Shown here: positions 7,470 to 18,538 of the stretch, in pieces
How the letters are laid out: each line of letters starts with the position of its first letter
Numbering within the stretch: position 1 is the stretch's first letter
Source: an uncultured Christensenellaceae bacterium
GTDB lineage: Bacteria; Bacillota; Clostridia; Christensenellales; Pumilibacteraceae
Length of the DNA stretch: 64,000 nt
Direction: 5' to 3'
NCBI GenBank assembly: GCA_910588155.1
Contig: CAJUPB010000001.1
Coordinates: 1-64,000, forward strand
Translations under genes and position numbers: made by a program
Notes under the pieces: generated by a model
Database searches by the model: none
Seen by the model: only the letters and a program-made list of their open reading frames with translations
What the model was told of the DNA's origin: nothing

Positions 7470-8789
7470 ATGGGCTTATTCAGCGGATTATCCGAAAAAC
7501 TTAATCATATTTTCAGTAAGCTGACCGCGAGAGGCAAGCTGACGGAATTGGAAATCAAGCAGGCGATGCGAGAAATTCGTATTGCGCTTTTGGAAGCCGA
7601 CGTCAATTTGTCGGTTGTTAAAGATTTTATATCCCGAGTAAGTCAGCAGGCGGTGGGCGAAAAAATTATGAACAGCCTTACGCCCGGACAGCAAGTTATA
7701 AAGATTGTCAACGAAGAAATGATTGCGTTGATGGGAAGCACAAACAGTGCGCTTCAAGTGGCTTCCAAACCCCCTACCGTCATAATGATGTGCGGTTTGC
7801 AGGGTGCGGGTAAAACCACTATGTGCGGAAAACTTGCTCTTATGCTGAAAAAGCAAGGAAAAAAGCCTTTGTTGGTTGCGGGAGACATATATCGTCCCGC
7901 CGCAATAAATCAGTTGCAGGTTGTGGGCAAAAATGTAGGTGCGGAAGTTTACGAACACGGTGTGCAAAAGCCTTATAAGACGGCATTGGAGGCTTTGAAA
8001 ATAGCCGAAAAGAAAGGTCTTGACACCGTTATAATCGATACGGCCGGTCGACTTCACATCAATGACGAATTGATGAAGGAATTGGAGGACGTCAAGAGAG
8101 AGGTCAAGCCGACGGAAATTTTGCTTACGGTCGATGCTATGACGGGACAAGATGCGGTTACCGTTGCCACGACTTTCAACGACAGGTTGGATATAAGCGG
8201 AGTAATTCTTACGAAGCTTGACGGCGATACTCGCGGCGGCGCGGCTTTGTCGATAAAAGCCGTTACGGGAAAACCCATTAAGTTTTGCGGTACCGGCGAG
8301 AAAATGGGGGATATAGAAGTTTTCCACCCCGAAAGAATGGCTTCCAGAATTCTCGGAATGGGCGATGTTTTGACGCTGATTGAAAAGGCGCAGAATGCCG
8401 TTACCGAAGAAGAAATGGAGAAATTGGAAAAGAAGTTCCGAGAGTCGAATTTCACTTTGGACGATTTCCTGACGCAGTTTGACAATATTTCCAAAATGGG
8501 TGATTTGTCGCAATTGATTTCTATGATGCCGGGCTTGGGCGGAAATGTCAAAATCAGCGAGAAAGACATAGATGAAAAGCGTATTGCAAGGTTTAAGGCA
8601 ATCATACAGTCTATGACTATGTACGAGCGCGAACACCCCGAAATTATCAAGTCGTCGCGCAGAAAGCGCATTGCGGCGGGAAGCGGTACGACGATACAGG
8701 ATGTCAACCAACTGTTAAAGCAGTTCGAACAGAGTAAAGATATGATGCGAGCTATGAAAGGCGGAAAAAGAATGCCTTTCAGACGGTAA
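7470..8789 (+). CDS. ffh: Signal recognition particle protein Ffh
   Basis: A 439-residue SRP GTPase that binds signal sequences and 4.5S RNA. N domain about 1-95, G domain with GLQGAGKTT (109-117), DTAGRLHI and TKLDGDTRGG, then a methionine-rich M domain from about 300 to the end containing the RNA-binding SRRKRIAAGSGT segment. It ends with the basic GGKRMPFRR tail typical of Firmicutes Ffh. Start ATG 7470 has GACGAGG upstream. It is co-transcribed with ylxM and followed by rpsP after 34 bases. Confidence 0.97.
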   Translation: MGLFSGLSEKLNHIFSKLTARGKLTELEIKQAMREIRIALLEADVNLSVVKDFISRVSQQAVGEKIMNSLTPGQQVIKIVNEEMIALMGSTNSALQVASKPPTVIMMCGLQGAGKTTMCGKLALMLKKQGKKPLLVAGDIYRPAAINQLQVVGKNVGAEVYEHGVQKPYKTALEALKIAEKKGLDTVIIDTAGRLHINDELMKELEDVKREVKPTEILLTVDAMTGQDAVTVATTFNDRLDISGVILTKLDGDTRGGAALSIKAVTGKPIKFCGTGEKMGDIEVFHPERMASRILGMGDVLTLIEKAQNAVTEEEMEKLEKKFRESNFTLDDFLTQFDNISKMGDLSQLISMMPGLGGNVKISEKDIDEKRIARFKAIIQSMTMYEREHPEIIKSSRRKRIAAGSGTTIQDVNQLLKQFEQSKDMMRAMKGGKRMPFRR

Positions 8790-8823
8790 ATTATAAAATA
8801 ATTTTTTTAAGGAGAATATAAAA

Positions 8824-9120
8824 ATGGCAGTTAAAATCAGATTGACGAGAATGGGCGACAAGAAATCGCCGTTTTACCGTGTGGTAGTTGCGGATTCCCG
8901 CTCTCCGCGTGACGGAAGATTTATCGACATAGTCGGTACTTATAATCCGCTTAAAAATCCTGCGGAAGTATACATCGATGTCGAAAAAGCAAAGACGTGG
9001 ATAAGCAACGGCGCGCAGCCTACCGACACGGTTAAGGGTCTGCTTGTTCGGTCCGGCGCCATAGAGGCGGGCAAAAAAGCTCCCGCAAAAACGAAAGTTC
9101 AGAAGAAGAAAAAGGAATAA
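8824..9120 (+). CDS. rpsP: 30S ribosomal protein S16
   Basis: A 98-residue S16 starting [20 protein letters not shown] with the [13 protein letters not shown] block; a short lysine-rich tail follows the conserved domain. AAGGAG lies 10 bases before ATG 8824. It opens the rpsP-khpA-rimM-trmD cluster, which links a ribosomal protein to genes of 16S maturation and tRNA methylation. Confidence 0.97.
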   Translation: MAVKIRLTRMGDKKSPFYRVVVADSRSPRDGRFIDIVGTYNPLKNPAEVYIDVEKAKTWISNGAQPTDTVKGLLVRSGAIEAGKKAPAKTKVQKKKKE

Positions 9121-9126
9121 TTTGCT

Positions 9127-9351
9127 ATGACGGAGCTTGTGGAATATTTGGTCAAAGAGCTTGTCGATTCGCCCGACGAAGTAAAAGTTTCGGAAGACGG
9201 GGAGGTTATCAATGTTTCCGTCGCAAAGTCCGATATGGGTAAAATTATCGGCAAGCAAGGCAGAATAGCAAAATCTATACGTGCCATAGTAAAGTCTGTT
9301 GCTACGAAGCAAGGCAAAAAGTGTACGGTAGAGATTTTGGAAGCCGAGTGA
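9127..9351 (+). CDS. khpA: KH-domain RNA-binding protein KhpA
   Basis: A 74-residue single KH domain protein with the RNA-contacting loop GKIIGKQGRIAKSIRAIV (GxxG within IGKQGR). It matches YlqC/KhpA, a small RNA-binding protein that works with KhpB in other Gram-positives and influences cell elongation and mRNA fate. It sits 6 bases after rpsP, its conserved position. A strong hairpin follows. Confidence 0.93.
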   Translation: MTELVEYLVKELVDSPDEVKVSEDGEVINVSVAKSDMGKIIGKQGRIAKSIRAIVKSVATKQGKKCTVEILEAE

Positions 9352-9356
9352 TTTTT

Positions 9357-9390
9357 TTCGGAGAGAGTTTTCCTCTCTCCGAATTTGTTA
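9357..9390 (+). terminator. Hairpin between khpA and rimM
   Basis: An 11-base-pair perfect stem (TTCGGAGAGAG 9357-9367 with CTCTCTCCGAA 9373-9383, loop TTTTC) is followed by TTTGTT. It is probably a partial terminator that lowers rimM-trmD expression relative to rpsP-khpA, or an mRNA-stabilising stem. No promoter is evident between it and rimM, so read-through is needed. Confidence 0.65.
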
Positions 9391-9403
9391 CGGAGACATT
9401 TTT

Positions 9404-9910
9404 ATGGATTACATCGTTGTAGGAGAAGTGTTGAAACCGCAGGGAATAAAAGGTGAATTGAAAGTCAAACCTCTCACCGACGATTCCGCACGTTTCAGAA
9501 AATTGCGTACGGTTTATTTCGACGATGTGCCGTACAGAATTGTTTCTTGCCGAATAGATAGCTTTGTTTACATTAAGCTCGAAGGTGTAGACAGTCGCAA
9601 TGCCGCAGAGTATTTTGTCGGCAAACAGGTGAATATCGACCGTATTCACGCGGTTTCTCCGAAAGAGGGAAGCTATTTTATCGTGGATCTTATCGGATGC
9701 GATATAAGAAACGAAAACGGAGTTTCGCTTGGCATAATACGGGATATAGACAATTTCGGTTCTGCCGACGTAATTACTGCGGAAGCGGAAAACCGTAAGA
9801 TTTTCAGGTTTCCTTTTCTGAATCGCGTTGTTGTCGATGTCGACGTGGATGCGAAGACTGTCAGCGTGGCGGAAAAAGAGTTAATGGCGGTATGCGTATA
9901 TGAAGATTAG
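9404..9910 (+). CDS. rimM: Ribosome maturation factor RimM
   Basis: A 168-residue 16S rRNA processing factor with an N-terminal RimM barrel ([21 protein letters not shown] at the start) and a C-terminal PRC-barrel-like half containing [17 protein letters not shown]. It binds S19 and assists 30S head assembly. The length is normal. Start ATG 9404 follows TACGGAGA. Its end overlaps trmD by 11 bases, an arrangement conserved in many bacteria. Confidence 0.94.
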   Translation: MDYIVVGEVLKPQGIKGELKVKPLTDDSARFRKLRTVYFDDVPYRIVSCRIDSFVYIKLEGVDSRNAAEYFVGKQVNIDRIHAVSPKEGSYFIVDLIGCDIRNENGVSLGIIRDIDNFGSADVITAEAENRKIFRFPFLNRVVVDVDVDAKTVSVAEKELMAVCVYED

Positions 9911-10580
9911 CGTCCTCACGCTTTTTCCGGAGATGTTCGGTGCGTTGAACAGCAGTATTGTCGGGCGTGCCGTGGCAGGCGGCGTTTTGGAAATCGACGT
10001 GGTTGATATTCGAAAATATTCGAAGGACAAGCATTTCAAATGCGACGACTATCCTTTCGGAGGCGGCGCAGGAATGGTTATGACGCCGCAACCGATTTAC
10101 GATGCGGTGCAGTGCGTTGACCCCGAAAGAAAGTGTCGCCGAATTTATATGTCGCCGAAAGGCAGGCGTTTTGACGATTCCGTCGTCAGAGAGTTGGCAA
10201 TCGATACGCGGGATATTTTGATTTTGTGCGGACATTACGAAGGTGTCGACCAACGTGTTTTGGACTTGTGCATAGACGAGGAGATTTCCATCGGCGACTA
10301 TGTGCTTACGGGCGGAGAACTTGCGGCGATGGTTGTAATCGACGCAGTGTCCAGATTTGTTCCGGGCGTGCTCGGAAGTTCGCAATCGAACAGGGACGAA
10401 AGTATTTCTTCGGGGCGGTTGGAATATCCGCAGTATACGAGACCTGCCGAGTTTATGGGTTTGAAAGTACCCGAAATTTTGTTGAGCGGACATCACGCAA
10501 ATGTGGAAAAGTGGCGCAACGAGGAGGCGGAACGTCTTACGAAACGTTTACGTCCCGATTTGTCGGAGAGTATAAAATGA
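9900..10580 (+). CDS. trmD: tRNA (guanine-37-N1)-methyltransferase TrmD
   Basis: A 226-residue SPOUT methyltransferase that makes m1G37 in tRNAs reading CNN-type codons, preventing frameshifting. It starts [13 protein letters not shown]; the trefoil-knot SAM site [10 protein letters not shown] and [12 protein letters not shown] are intact, as is [17 protein letters not shown] with the catalytic Asp. Its stop overlaps the rbgA start as ATGA (10577-10580), indicating coupled translation. The rplS and signal-peptidase genes that often follow trmD are missing here; rplS is at 42,599. Confidence 0.96.
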   Translation: MKISVLTLFPEMFGALNSSIVGRAVAGGVLEIDVVDIRKYSKDKHFKCDDYPFGGGAGMVMTPQPIYDAVQCVDPERKCRRIYMSPKGRRFDDSVVRELAIDTRDILILCGHYEGVDQRVLDLCIDEEISIGDYVLTGGELAAMVVIDAVSRFVPGVLGSSQSNRDESISSGRLEYPQYTRPAEFMGLKVPEILLSGHHANVEKWRNEEAERLTKRLRPDLSESIK

Positions 10581-11437
10581 ATATTAATTGGTTCCCGGGA
10601 CATATGACAAAGTCTATGCGTATGATTGAATCCTCCGTGAAGTCGGTCGATTTTATTATATACGTATTGGACTCCCGTGCACCTTACAGTTGTTTGAATC
10701 CAGATTTCGAGAAGTTTGTCGCAAACAAACCCGTTGTGTATGCTTTAAATAAGGCGGATTTGGGGCTTAAAAGCCGTGTGGACGAATGGTTGAAGAGTTT
10801 GTCGGGAAAGAACAGAATTGCCGTTACGACCGTAAGTACGGCGTCGGGAAGCGCTTCGGCTATCATTACCGCCGCAAGTCGACTGTGCGGCGAGAAATTG
10901 GAACGGTACAGAAAAAAGGGAGTGAAGCAGACAATCAGAGGAATGGTTTTGGGTGTGCCCAATTGCGGAAAGTCGACTTTAATCAACTGTCTTTGCAACA
11001 GCGGCAAAACCGTTACCGGAAATCGTGCGGGAGTAACGCGAGGCAAACAGTGGGTAAGAGTGAACGACTACTTGGAGTTATTGGATACTCCCGGAACACT
11101 TTATCCGAAATTGGTTAATCAAACGGTGGCAAGACGCTTGGCGTTTATAGGAAGCATCAGAGACGAGGTCACGGATACAACGGAACTTGCATTGGAATTG
11201 ATTGAGGAATTGAAAGCATACGATGAGTCTGTCATAGAAACGCGGTATAAGATTAGTTCGGACTCTGATGCAAATACGATACTCGAAAGTGCGGCGCATT
11301 CGCGCGGTTGTTTATTGAAGGGAGGTGTTCCCGATATCGACAGAATGGCAGTTGCGTTGCTTGACGATTTCAGAAAAGGAAGACTCGGCAAAATTACATT
11401 GGAGAAAGCGGAAGACTATGACCTCGGAACTGTTTGA
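10577..11437 (+). CDS. rbgA: Ribosome biogenesis GTPase RbgA (YlqF)
   Basis: A 286-residue circularly permuted GTPase needed for late 50S assembly. It begins [15 protein letters not shown], the family's N-terminal signature; the G motifs appear in permuted order: NKAD (G4, about residue 58) before [12 protein letters not shown] (G1, about 128) and DTPG (G3, about 175). The C-terminal domain includes [15 protein letters not shown]. Start ATG 10577 is the only one that keeps this N-terminus. It overlaps rnhB by 20 bases; ylqF-rnhB pairing is conserved in Firmicutes. Confidence 0.95.
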   Translation: MNINWFPGHMTKSMRMIESSVKSVDFIIYVLDSRAPYSCLNPDFEKFVANKPVVYALNKADLGLKSRVDEWLKSLSGKNRIAVTTVSTASGSASAIITAASRLCGEKLERYRKKGVKQTIRGMVLGVPNCGKSTLINCLCNSGKTVTGNRAGVTRGKQWVRVNDYLELLDTPGTLYPKLVNQTVARRLAFIGSIRDEVTDTTELALELIEELKAYDESVIETRYKISSDSDANTILESAAHSRGCLLKGGVPDIDRMAVALLDDFRKGRLGKITLEKAEDYDLGTV

Positions 11438-12014
11438 ATTCGATAAAAAGTATTCTTGCGTTGTTGCGGGTATGGACGAGGCCGGTCGCGGTCCGTTGGC
11501 GGGACCCGTTGTTTGTGCTTGTTGCATTATGCCGTTGGATGATATGATTGACGGAATAAACGACAGCAAACGATTATCCGAAAAGCAGAGAGAGATTCTT
11601 TTCGGGCAGATAATATCGAAGGCGAAATGTTACGGTATCGGCATAGTCGAGCACGACGTCATAGACGAGATAAATATCTTACAGGCAACAAAGCGCGGAA
11701 TGAGAGAAGCTTATGCAAATATGGGCGCTAAACCGAACATACTTTTGATTGATGCCGTCAAGCTTGATTTGGACGTGAAAGTCGAATCGCTTATTAAAGG
11801 CGATGCCAGAAGTTATAATATTGCGGCAGCCTCCATTATCGCAAAAGTGACGCGCGACAGGATTATGCGCGATTACGACAAACAGTTTCCTGCTTACGGC
11901 TTTTCATCCAATAAAGGCTATGGCACAAAGATTCACGTCGAGGCATTGAAAACCGTCGGCAGTTGTCCCATACATCGCCGTACGTTTATCAAAAATTTCG
12001 GAGACGGCTTATGA
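11418..12014 (+). CDS. rnhB: Ribonuclease HII
   Basis: A 198-residue enzyme that removes ribonucleotides from DNA and RNA-DNA hybrids. The catalytic GMDEAGRGPLAGPVV block lies near residue 17, further acidic residues are in LLIDAVKLDLD, and IAAASIIAKVTRD is intact. ATG 11418 is chosen because it gives a normal short N-terminus; upstream in-frame starts lie deep inside rbgA. The stop overlaps the yraN start as ATGA. Confidence 0.95.
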   Translation: MTSELFEFDKKYSCVVAGMDEAGRGPLAGPVVCACCIMPLDDMIDGINDSKRLSEKQREILFGQIISKAKCYGIGIVEHDVIDEINILQATKRGMREAYANMGAKPNILLIDAVKLDLDVKVESLIKGDARSYNIAAASIIAKVTRDRIMRDYDKQFPAYGFSSNKGYGTKIHVEALKTVGSCPIHRRTFIKNFGDGL

Positions 12015-12379
12015 AAACGTTTAACAAGAGCAAGGGCGCAGACGGAGAGAAATTGGCGGCTTCATATCTTATTAGCAACGGATATAGGATATTGGCAAAA
12101 AATTTCGTGACCGAAGTCGGGGAAATAGATATTATTGCCACGGACGAGGAGTATCTCGTTTTTGTGGAAGTTAAAACACGTTTCAATACAGACTTCGGAC
12201 GTGCGGCGGAAGCGGTGGATTATGCAAAGCAAAAGAAAATCAGTCTCGTTGCTTCGCAATATATCAATAAGTTCGGTTTATTCGATGTGCCTGTCAGGTT
12301 CGATGTGATTGAGATATATTTACAAAGTTTCGAAATCAATCACATAGAAAACGCATTCGACAGTTTCTTGCGGTATTAG
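12011..12379 (+). CDS. YraN/UPF0102 family endonuclease-like protein
   Basis: A 122-residue protein of the UPF0102 family. The nuclease-like core is visible: GADGEKLAASYL, then VGEIDIIATDEEYLVFVEVKTR, which has the E...D...EVK pattern of Holliday-junction-resolvase-type folds. The biochemical role remains unsettled; neighbours (rnhB, comM and dprA elsewhere) are consistent with DNA metabolism. It is the last gene of the smc-trmD region; 138 bases follow before atpB, with no clear terminator seen. Confidence 0.88.
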   Translation: MKTFNKSKGADGEKLAASYLISNGYRILAKNFVTEVGEIDIIATDEEYLVFVEVKTRFNTDFGRAAEAVDYAKQKKISLVASQYINKFGLFDVPVRFDVIEIYLQSFEINHIENAFDSFLRY

Positions 12380-12454
12380 TTTAAAATAAAAGAGTTGCTC
12401 GTAAGACAAAATAAAAACGTGTGATTGAAATGTGTGCAAACATAGTGAAAATAC

Positions 12455-12483
12455 TTGCATTATGGGTTTTATAGGTGTAAAAT
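12455..12483 (+). promoter_or_regulatory. Promoter of the ATP synthase operon
   Basis: TTGCAT (12455-12460), a 17-base spacer, TAAAAT (12478-12483). Transcription would begin near 12490, just before the CGGAGGA ribosome site. The gap from yraN (12380-12454) holds nothing else recognisable. Confidence 0.75.
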
Positions 12484-12517
12484 TATAAAGAGTTTTCGGA
12501 GGAACGGTATTTCAAGT

Positions 12518-13198
12518 ATGTTTATCGCTGCATCTTTGCCGTCGTTGCAACCAAAACAAATATTATTCAAAGGAAGTCCCTTTGCCGTAACCGACACTAT
12601 GATATCGGCTTTTTGCACTACCGTGATGCTTATATTGTTTGCATTGGCAGTTCGCATTTTTTTTATTCCGCGTTGGTCGAAAACGTATGACAAGAAATCG
12701 GGTTTTAGGCTTTTCTTGGAAGCTTTGGTGAATATGTTTGAAGATAACGCGCAATCGACGGTGGGTCACAATTCTAATTTCGTTGCGCCTTGGTATTTTG
12801 CCGCCGCAGCTTTTATTTGTGTCGGAACGTTGACGGAAATGACGGGAGTCAGACCTCCGACAAGTGATTTGAATGTTGCGTTGGCTTTGGGTTTCACTAC
12901 TTTCATTTTGATAAATTTCTTTGGATTCAAGGAAAAAAAGTTTAAACGTTTATTGCGTTTTGCAAATCCCATCAATCTTTTGACCGACCTTGTAGTGCCT
13001 TTTTCGATGGCTTTGCGAATGTTCGGAAGCGTATTTTCGGGATTCTTGATAATGCACTTGATATACGGATTGCCGTGGTTTGCATTGATTGCTTTGCCCG
13101 CGGTGGCATCGGTTATGTTTACAATATTTCACGCATTGATACAGAGTTATATTTTTATGTTCCTTTCTATGAGTTTCATATCGGAAGCGACAGAGTGA
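12518..13198 (+). CDS. atpB: ATP synthase F0 subunit a
   Basis: A 226-residue polytopic subunit that forms the ion half-channels next to the c-ring. About five to six hydrophobic segments are visible. The essential arginine is Arg167 in FSMALRMFGSVFSG (family LRLFGN), and TEMTGVRPPTSDLN matches the conserved ExxxxxxPTxDLN element. Start ATG 12518 is 14 bases after GGAGGA, a rather long spacing; an ATT at 12509 would be better spaced but is rare. First gene of a full a-c-b-delta-alpha-gamma-beta-epsilon operon; no atpI precedes it. Confidence 0.93.
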   Translation: MFIAASLPSLQPKQILFKGSPFAVTDTMISAFCTTVMLILFALAVRIFFIPRWSKTYDKKSGFRLFLEALVNMFEDNAQSTVGHNSNFVAPWYFAAAAFICVGTLTEMTGVRPPTSDLNVALALGFTTFILINFFGFKEKKFKRLLRFANPINLLTDLVVPFSMALRMFGSVFSGFLIMHLIYGLPWFALIALPAVASVMFTIFHALIQSYIFMFLSMSFISEATE

Positions 13199-13212
13199 CG
13201 GAGGTTGTTTAA

Positions 13213-13485
<273 letters not shown>

Positions 13486-13497
13486 GAAGAAACAATA

Positions 13498-14061
13498 ATG
13501 ATTATCGAAGTCAATCCCTTTTGCTGGGGTGTAAAATCGAATATGCCGTTTCCGATTTGCGAGAATGTTTTCGAGAGTCTCGGTTTGGGCTGGTGGGAAA
13601 TACTCTTTCACACCGTGAATCTCATAATTTTGGTTGTCGCGTTGTGGTTTTTGTTGTTTAAGCCCATTAAAAAAATGATAAGAAAGCATAAAGAGAAATT
13701 GGACGACGTATTCGAAAAAAATAAAAAACTCGAATCGGATGCCGTCAAAATGAAAGACGAATATGCCGCTTTAATTGAAGACGCAAAAAAAGAAGCCGTA
13801 AAAATAAGTCTCGAAGCCGCGCAAAACGCAAAGCGCAAATCGGAGGAGACGATTGAGAACGCAAACATACATGCGAAGAACATAATCGAAGAAGCAAAAC
13901 GCGAGACAAAAGTGGAAAAAGAGCGTTTGAAAAGCGATTTCAAAGATGCCGTCGGCAAGTTGGGCGTGGAGATTGCGGAGAAAGTGCTCGAAAGAGAGAT
14001 TAGTGAACGTGATAATAATGATATAATCGACAAGTGTCTCAAAGAATGGGAGGACGAATGA
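13498..14061 (+). CDS. atpF: ATP synthase F0 subunit b
   Basis: A 187-residue peripheral-stalk subunit: one transmembrane helix (about residues 34-54, ILFHTVNLIILVVALWFLLF) followed by LFKPIKKMI and a long charged coiled coil to the end. It is about 20 residues longer than usual at the N-terminus; ATG 13543 would give a more typical length, but ATG 13498 has GGAAGA upstream and is kept. Its stop overlaps the atpH start as ATGA. It carries no delta-like domain at either end, which matters because atpH is short. Confidence 0.92.
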   Translation: MIIEVNPFCWGVKSNMPFPICENVFESLGLGWWEILFHTVNLIILVVALWFLLFKPIKKMIRKHKEKLDDVFEKNKKLESDAVKMKDEYAALIEDAKKEAVKISLEAAQNAKRKSEETIENANIHAKNIIEEAKRETKVEKERLKSDFKDAVGKLGVEIAEKVLEREISERDNNDIIDKCLKEWEDE

Positions 14062-14273
14062 GCGACATATACGTTACTTCCGCAGCCGAACTGAAAATCG
14101 AGTCGAGAAAAAAAATAGAGCAGTTTTTCATAAAGAAACATACGGACGCCGTTAATTTCGTTTATGCGGTCGACAAATCGCTTATCGGCGGTGTTTTGAT
14201 TAAAGACGGCGAACGTTTTTACGACGCGACAATACGCGGAAGACTTGCGATTGTAAAGAGAAATTTGCGTTAG
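14058..14273 (+). CDS. atpH: ATP synthase delta subunit, C-terminal domain only
   Basis: A 71-residue protein corresponding to the last ~70 residues of OSCP/delta: YVTSAAELKIESRKKIEQFF, then VDKSLIGGVLIKDGERFYDA and TIRGRLAIVKRNL, matching the conserved delta end (IDxSLIGGxxIRxGDxxxDxSVRGRL). A normal delta is about 175-180 residues; the N-terminal six-helix domain that holds the alpha N-termini is absent. ATG 14058 overlaps the atpF stop as ATGA, so there is no room or residual sequence for a lost domain, and no frameshift. The peripheral-stalk connection to F1 must therefore be made differently, or the missing domain is encoded elsewhere. Confidence 0.85.
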   Translation: MSDIYVTSAAELKIESRKKIEQFFIKKHTDAVNFVYAVDKSLIGGVLIKDGERFYDATIRGRLAIVKRNLR

Positions 14274-14280
14274 GAGAGAT

Positions 14281-15812
14281 ATGGGAAATCAAACGGAAAA
14301 GAACGACTATCAAATTGTGCGCGAGAATTTTGCGGATAAACTCGCGGATATTTCGTTTGATTCGAAAAATTATTCTACCGGTCGTGTTGATTTTGCCGGT
14401 GACGGTGTGGTCAGAATCGTGGGTTTGCCGAATGCAAAGTACGGCGAATTATTGGATATCGACGGACGTTATCGGGCAATAGTTCTGGACCTCGAAGAAA
14501 GCGAAGTCGGCGCAATAGTTTTGGACGCCGTGCAAAGTGTGTCTGCGGGTATGCTTGTCAAATCTACGGGGCAAATCGTGGAAGTGCCTGTCGGGGCGGA
14601 AATGTTCGGCAGAGTAATCGCCCCGCTCGGAAATCCGATAGACGGTCTGGGTAGTCTCGAAATTTCGAAATCGCGTCCCATCGAAGCGTCCGCACCTATG
14701 ATTTTTGACCGCGGTCGTGTCAATGAGCCGTTACAGACGGGTATACTTGCTGTGGATTCTATGATTCCGATTGGAAAAGGTCAGAGAGAGTTGATTATAG
14801 GCGACCGTCAGACGGGCAAAACGTCGATGGCAGTCGATATAATTTTGAATCAAAAAGGGAAGAACGTTTATTGCGTTTATGTTTCTGTCGGACAAAAATC
14901 TTCTTCTGTCAGCAATATAGTGCACACATTGGGCAGGTTCGGTGCGTTGGAATATACTTGCGTGGTATGCGCTACGGCGAGCGATTCTGCTCCGTTGCAA
15001 TATATTGCGCCTTTTTCGGGATGTGCGATAGCGGAAGAAATGATGTACGACGGAAAAGATGTGCTTATTGTTTACGACGATTTATCAAAGCACGCGGTGG
15101 CGTACAGAGCTATGAGTTTGCTGCTTAAACGCCCTCCCGGAAGAGAAGCGTATCCGGGCGATATTTTTTATCTTCATTCCAGACTTTTGGAAAGGGCGGC
15201 AAAGCTCGACGAAAAACACGGCGGAGGGTCTATGACCGCAATACCGATTGTGGAAACTTTGGCGGGCGATATTTCCGCGTATGTACCGACGAATGTTATT
15301 TCGATTACGGACGGCCAGATTTATTTGGAAAGCGAGCTTTTTAACGCAGGTGTTAGGCCTGCGGTCAATGTCGGGTTATCCGTATCACGTGTCGGAGGCA
15401 GTGCGCAGTTCGATGGTATACGTCGTGCAAGCGGGAAATTGAGATTGGATTTGTCTCAATACCGAGAGCTTGCGGTTTTTGCACAATTCGGTTCGGAGCT
15501 GGACGGCGCTACGTCGGAAATATTGGCAAAGGGCGCGAGAATAGCGGAAACATTGAAACAGCCTTTAAGATGTTTATACGATGTAGCGCACGAAATGATA
15601 ATCTTGCATTTGGCCATGAACGAGCTTCTCAAAGACGTTCCCGTTGATAAGGTTACGGAATTCGTGCAGTCTTTTATAGAGTTTCTTGATACGGACAAAG
15701 CCGATATAGTCAAGGAAATTTCCGATAATAAGTTGTTAAGCTTGGAAAACGGTTTTTTGATTGAGGACGAATTAAAAGAATTTTACGATTTTTATTTCGA
15801 GGATGCTGCGAA

Positions 15813-15816
<4 letters not shown>
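14281..15816 (+). CDS. atpA: ATP synthase F1 subunit alpha
   Basis: A 511-residue nucleotide-binding subunit. P-loop GDRQTGKT at 174-181, with DDLSKHAVAYR and RPPGREAYPGDIFYLHSRLLER downstream, all standard. The N-terminal ~30 residues before TGRVDFAGDGVVRIVGL are hydrophilic and do not obviously match the usual helix that inserts into delta, which fits the missing delta domain. ATG 14281 has AGGAGAG just upstream. The stop overlaps atpG as ATGA. Confidence 0.97.
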
Positions 15817-18069
<2,253 letters not shown>

Positions 18070-18071
18070 GT

Positions 18072-18479
18072 ATGCGCAACGGTTTTTTACTTGAAATTAT
18101 AACACCGGAAAAAGTGTTTTTCAGCGGAGCGGTGGAAGAAATGATTATAAATGCTTCTTCCGGCGAGTTGGAGATTATGCATCAGACGTTGCCTATGGTG
18201 GCAAATGTTGCGCCGGGGCTTATCTGTATTACTCAAAACGGGCGAAAGATGGAGGCCGCTTGTTCGGAGGGGTTTATGAGAGTCGGCAACGAGTCGACGA
18301 GCGTTTTGGTGAAAGGTTGCAAGTGGCCTTATGAGATAAACGAGGAAGAAGCTGGGATGGAAATTAAATTATTAAATCAAAAAATAAAGGAGGTTGATTC
18401 TGTAAAAGAATATAAGTCATTAAAGGCAAAACTTGCAATGATGATAGCTCAATTAAAAGCAAAACACAAAGACAATTGA
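18072..18479 (+). CDS. atpC: ATP synthase F1 subunit epsilon
   Basis: A 135-residue central-stalk subunit with the N-terminal beta sandwich (LEIITPEKVFFSGAVEEMI, GELEIMHQTLPMVANVAPG) and a C-terminal pair of helices rich in Lys/Glu. It starts two bases after the atpD stop and ends the operon. No hairpin terminator is visible in the 59 bases before alr. Confidence 0.93.
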   Translation: MRNGFLLEIITPEKVFFSGAVEEMIINASSGELEIMHQTLPMVANVAPGLICITQNGRKMEAACSEGFMRVGNESTSVLVKGCKWPYEINEEEAGMEIKLLNQKIKEVDSVKEYKSLKAKLAMMIAQLKAKHKDN

Positions 18480-18487
18480 TATCTGCG

Positions 18488-18516
18488 TTACGTTTTTATA
18501 TTGCATTGCATATACA
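18488..18516 (+). promoter_or_regulatory. Possible promoter before alr
   Basis: TTACGT (18488-18493), a 17-base spacer, TATACA (18511-18516). It is a modest match, placed 22 bases before the alr GTG, so alr could also be read from the ATP synthase transcript. Confidence 0.4.
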
Positions 18517-18538
18517 AATGTAGAATTAAATTCGGAGA

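Noticed and set aside
7488..8711. A 407-codon open frame on the - strand opposite ffh
   Set aside because: Antisense shadow of ffh; same reasoning as for the other long antisense frames.
12471..12483. GGTGTAAAA at the atpB promoter as a second site of the ylxM palindrome
   Set aside because: Only one half of the palindrome is present and it overlaps the -10 box, where such AT-rich sequence is expected by chance.
13950..14273. Frameshift or sequencing error as the cause of the short atpH
   Set aside because: atpF ends with a typical b-subunit C-terminus that overlaps the atpH ATG by four bases; there is no intervening sequence in any frame that could hold the missing ~105 residues.
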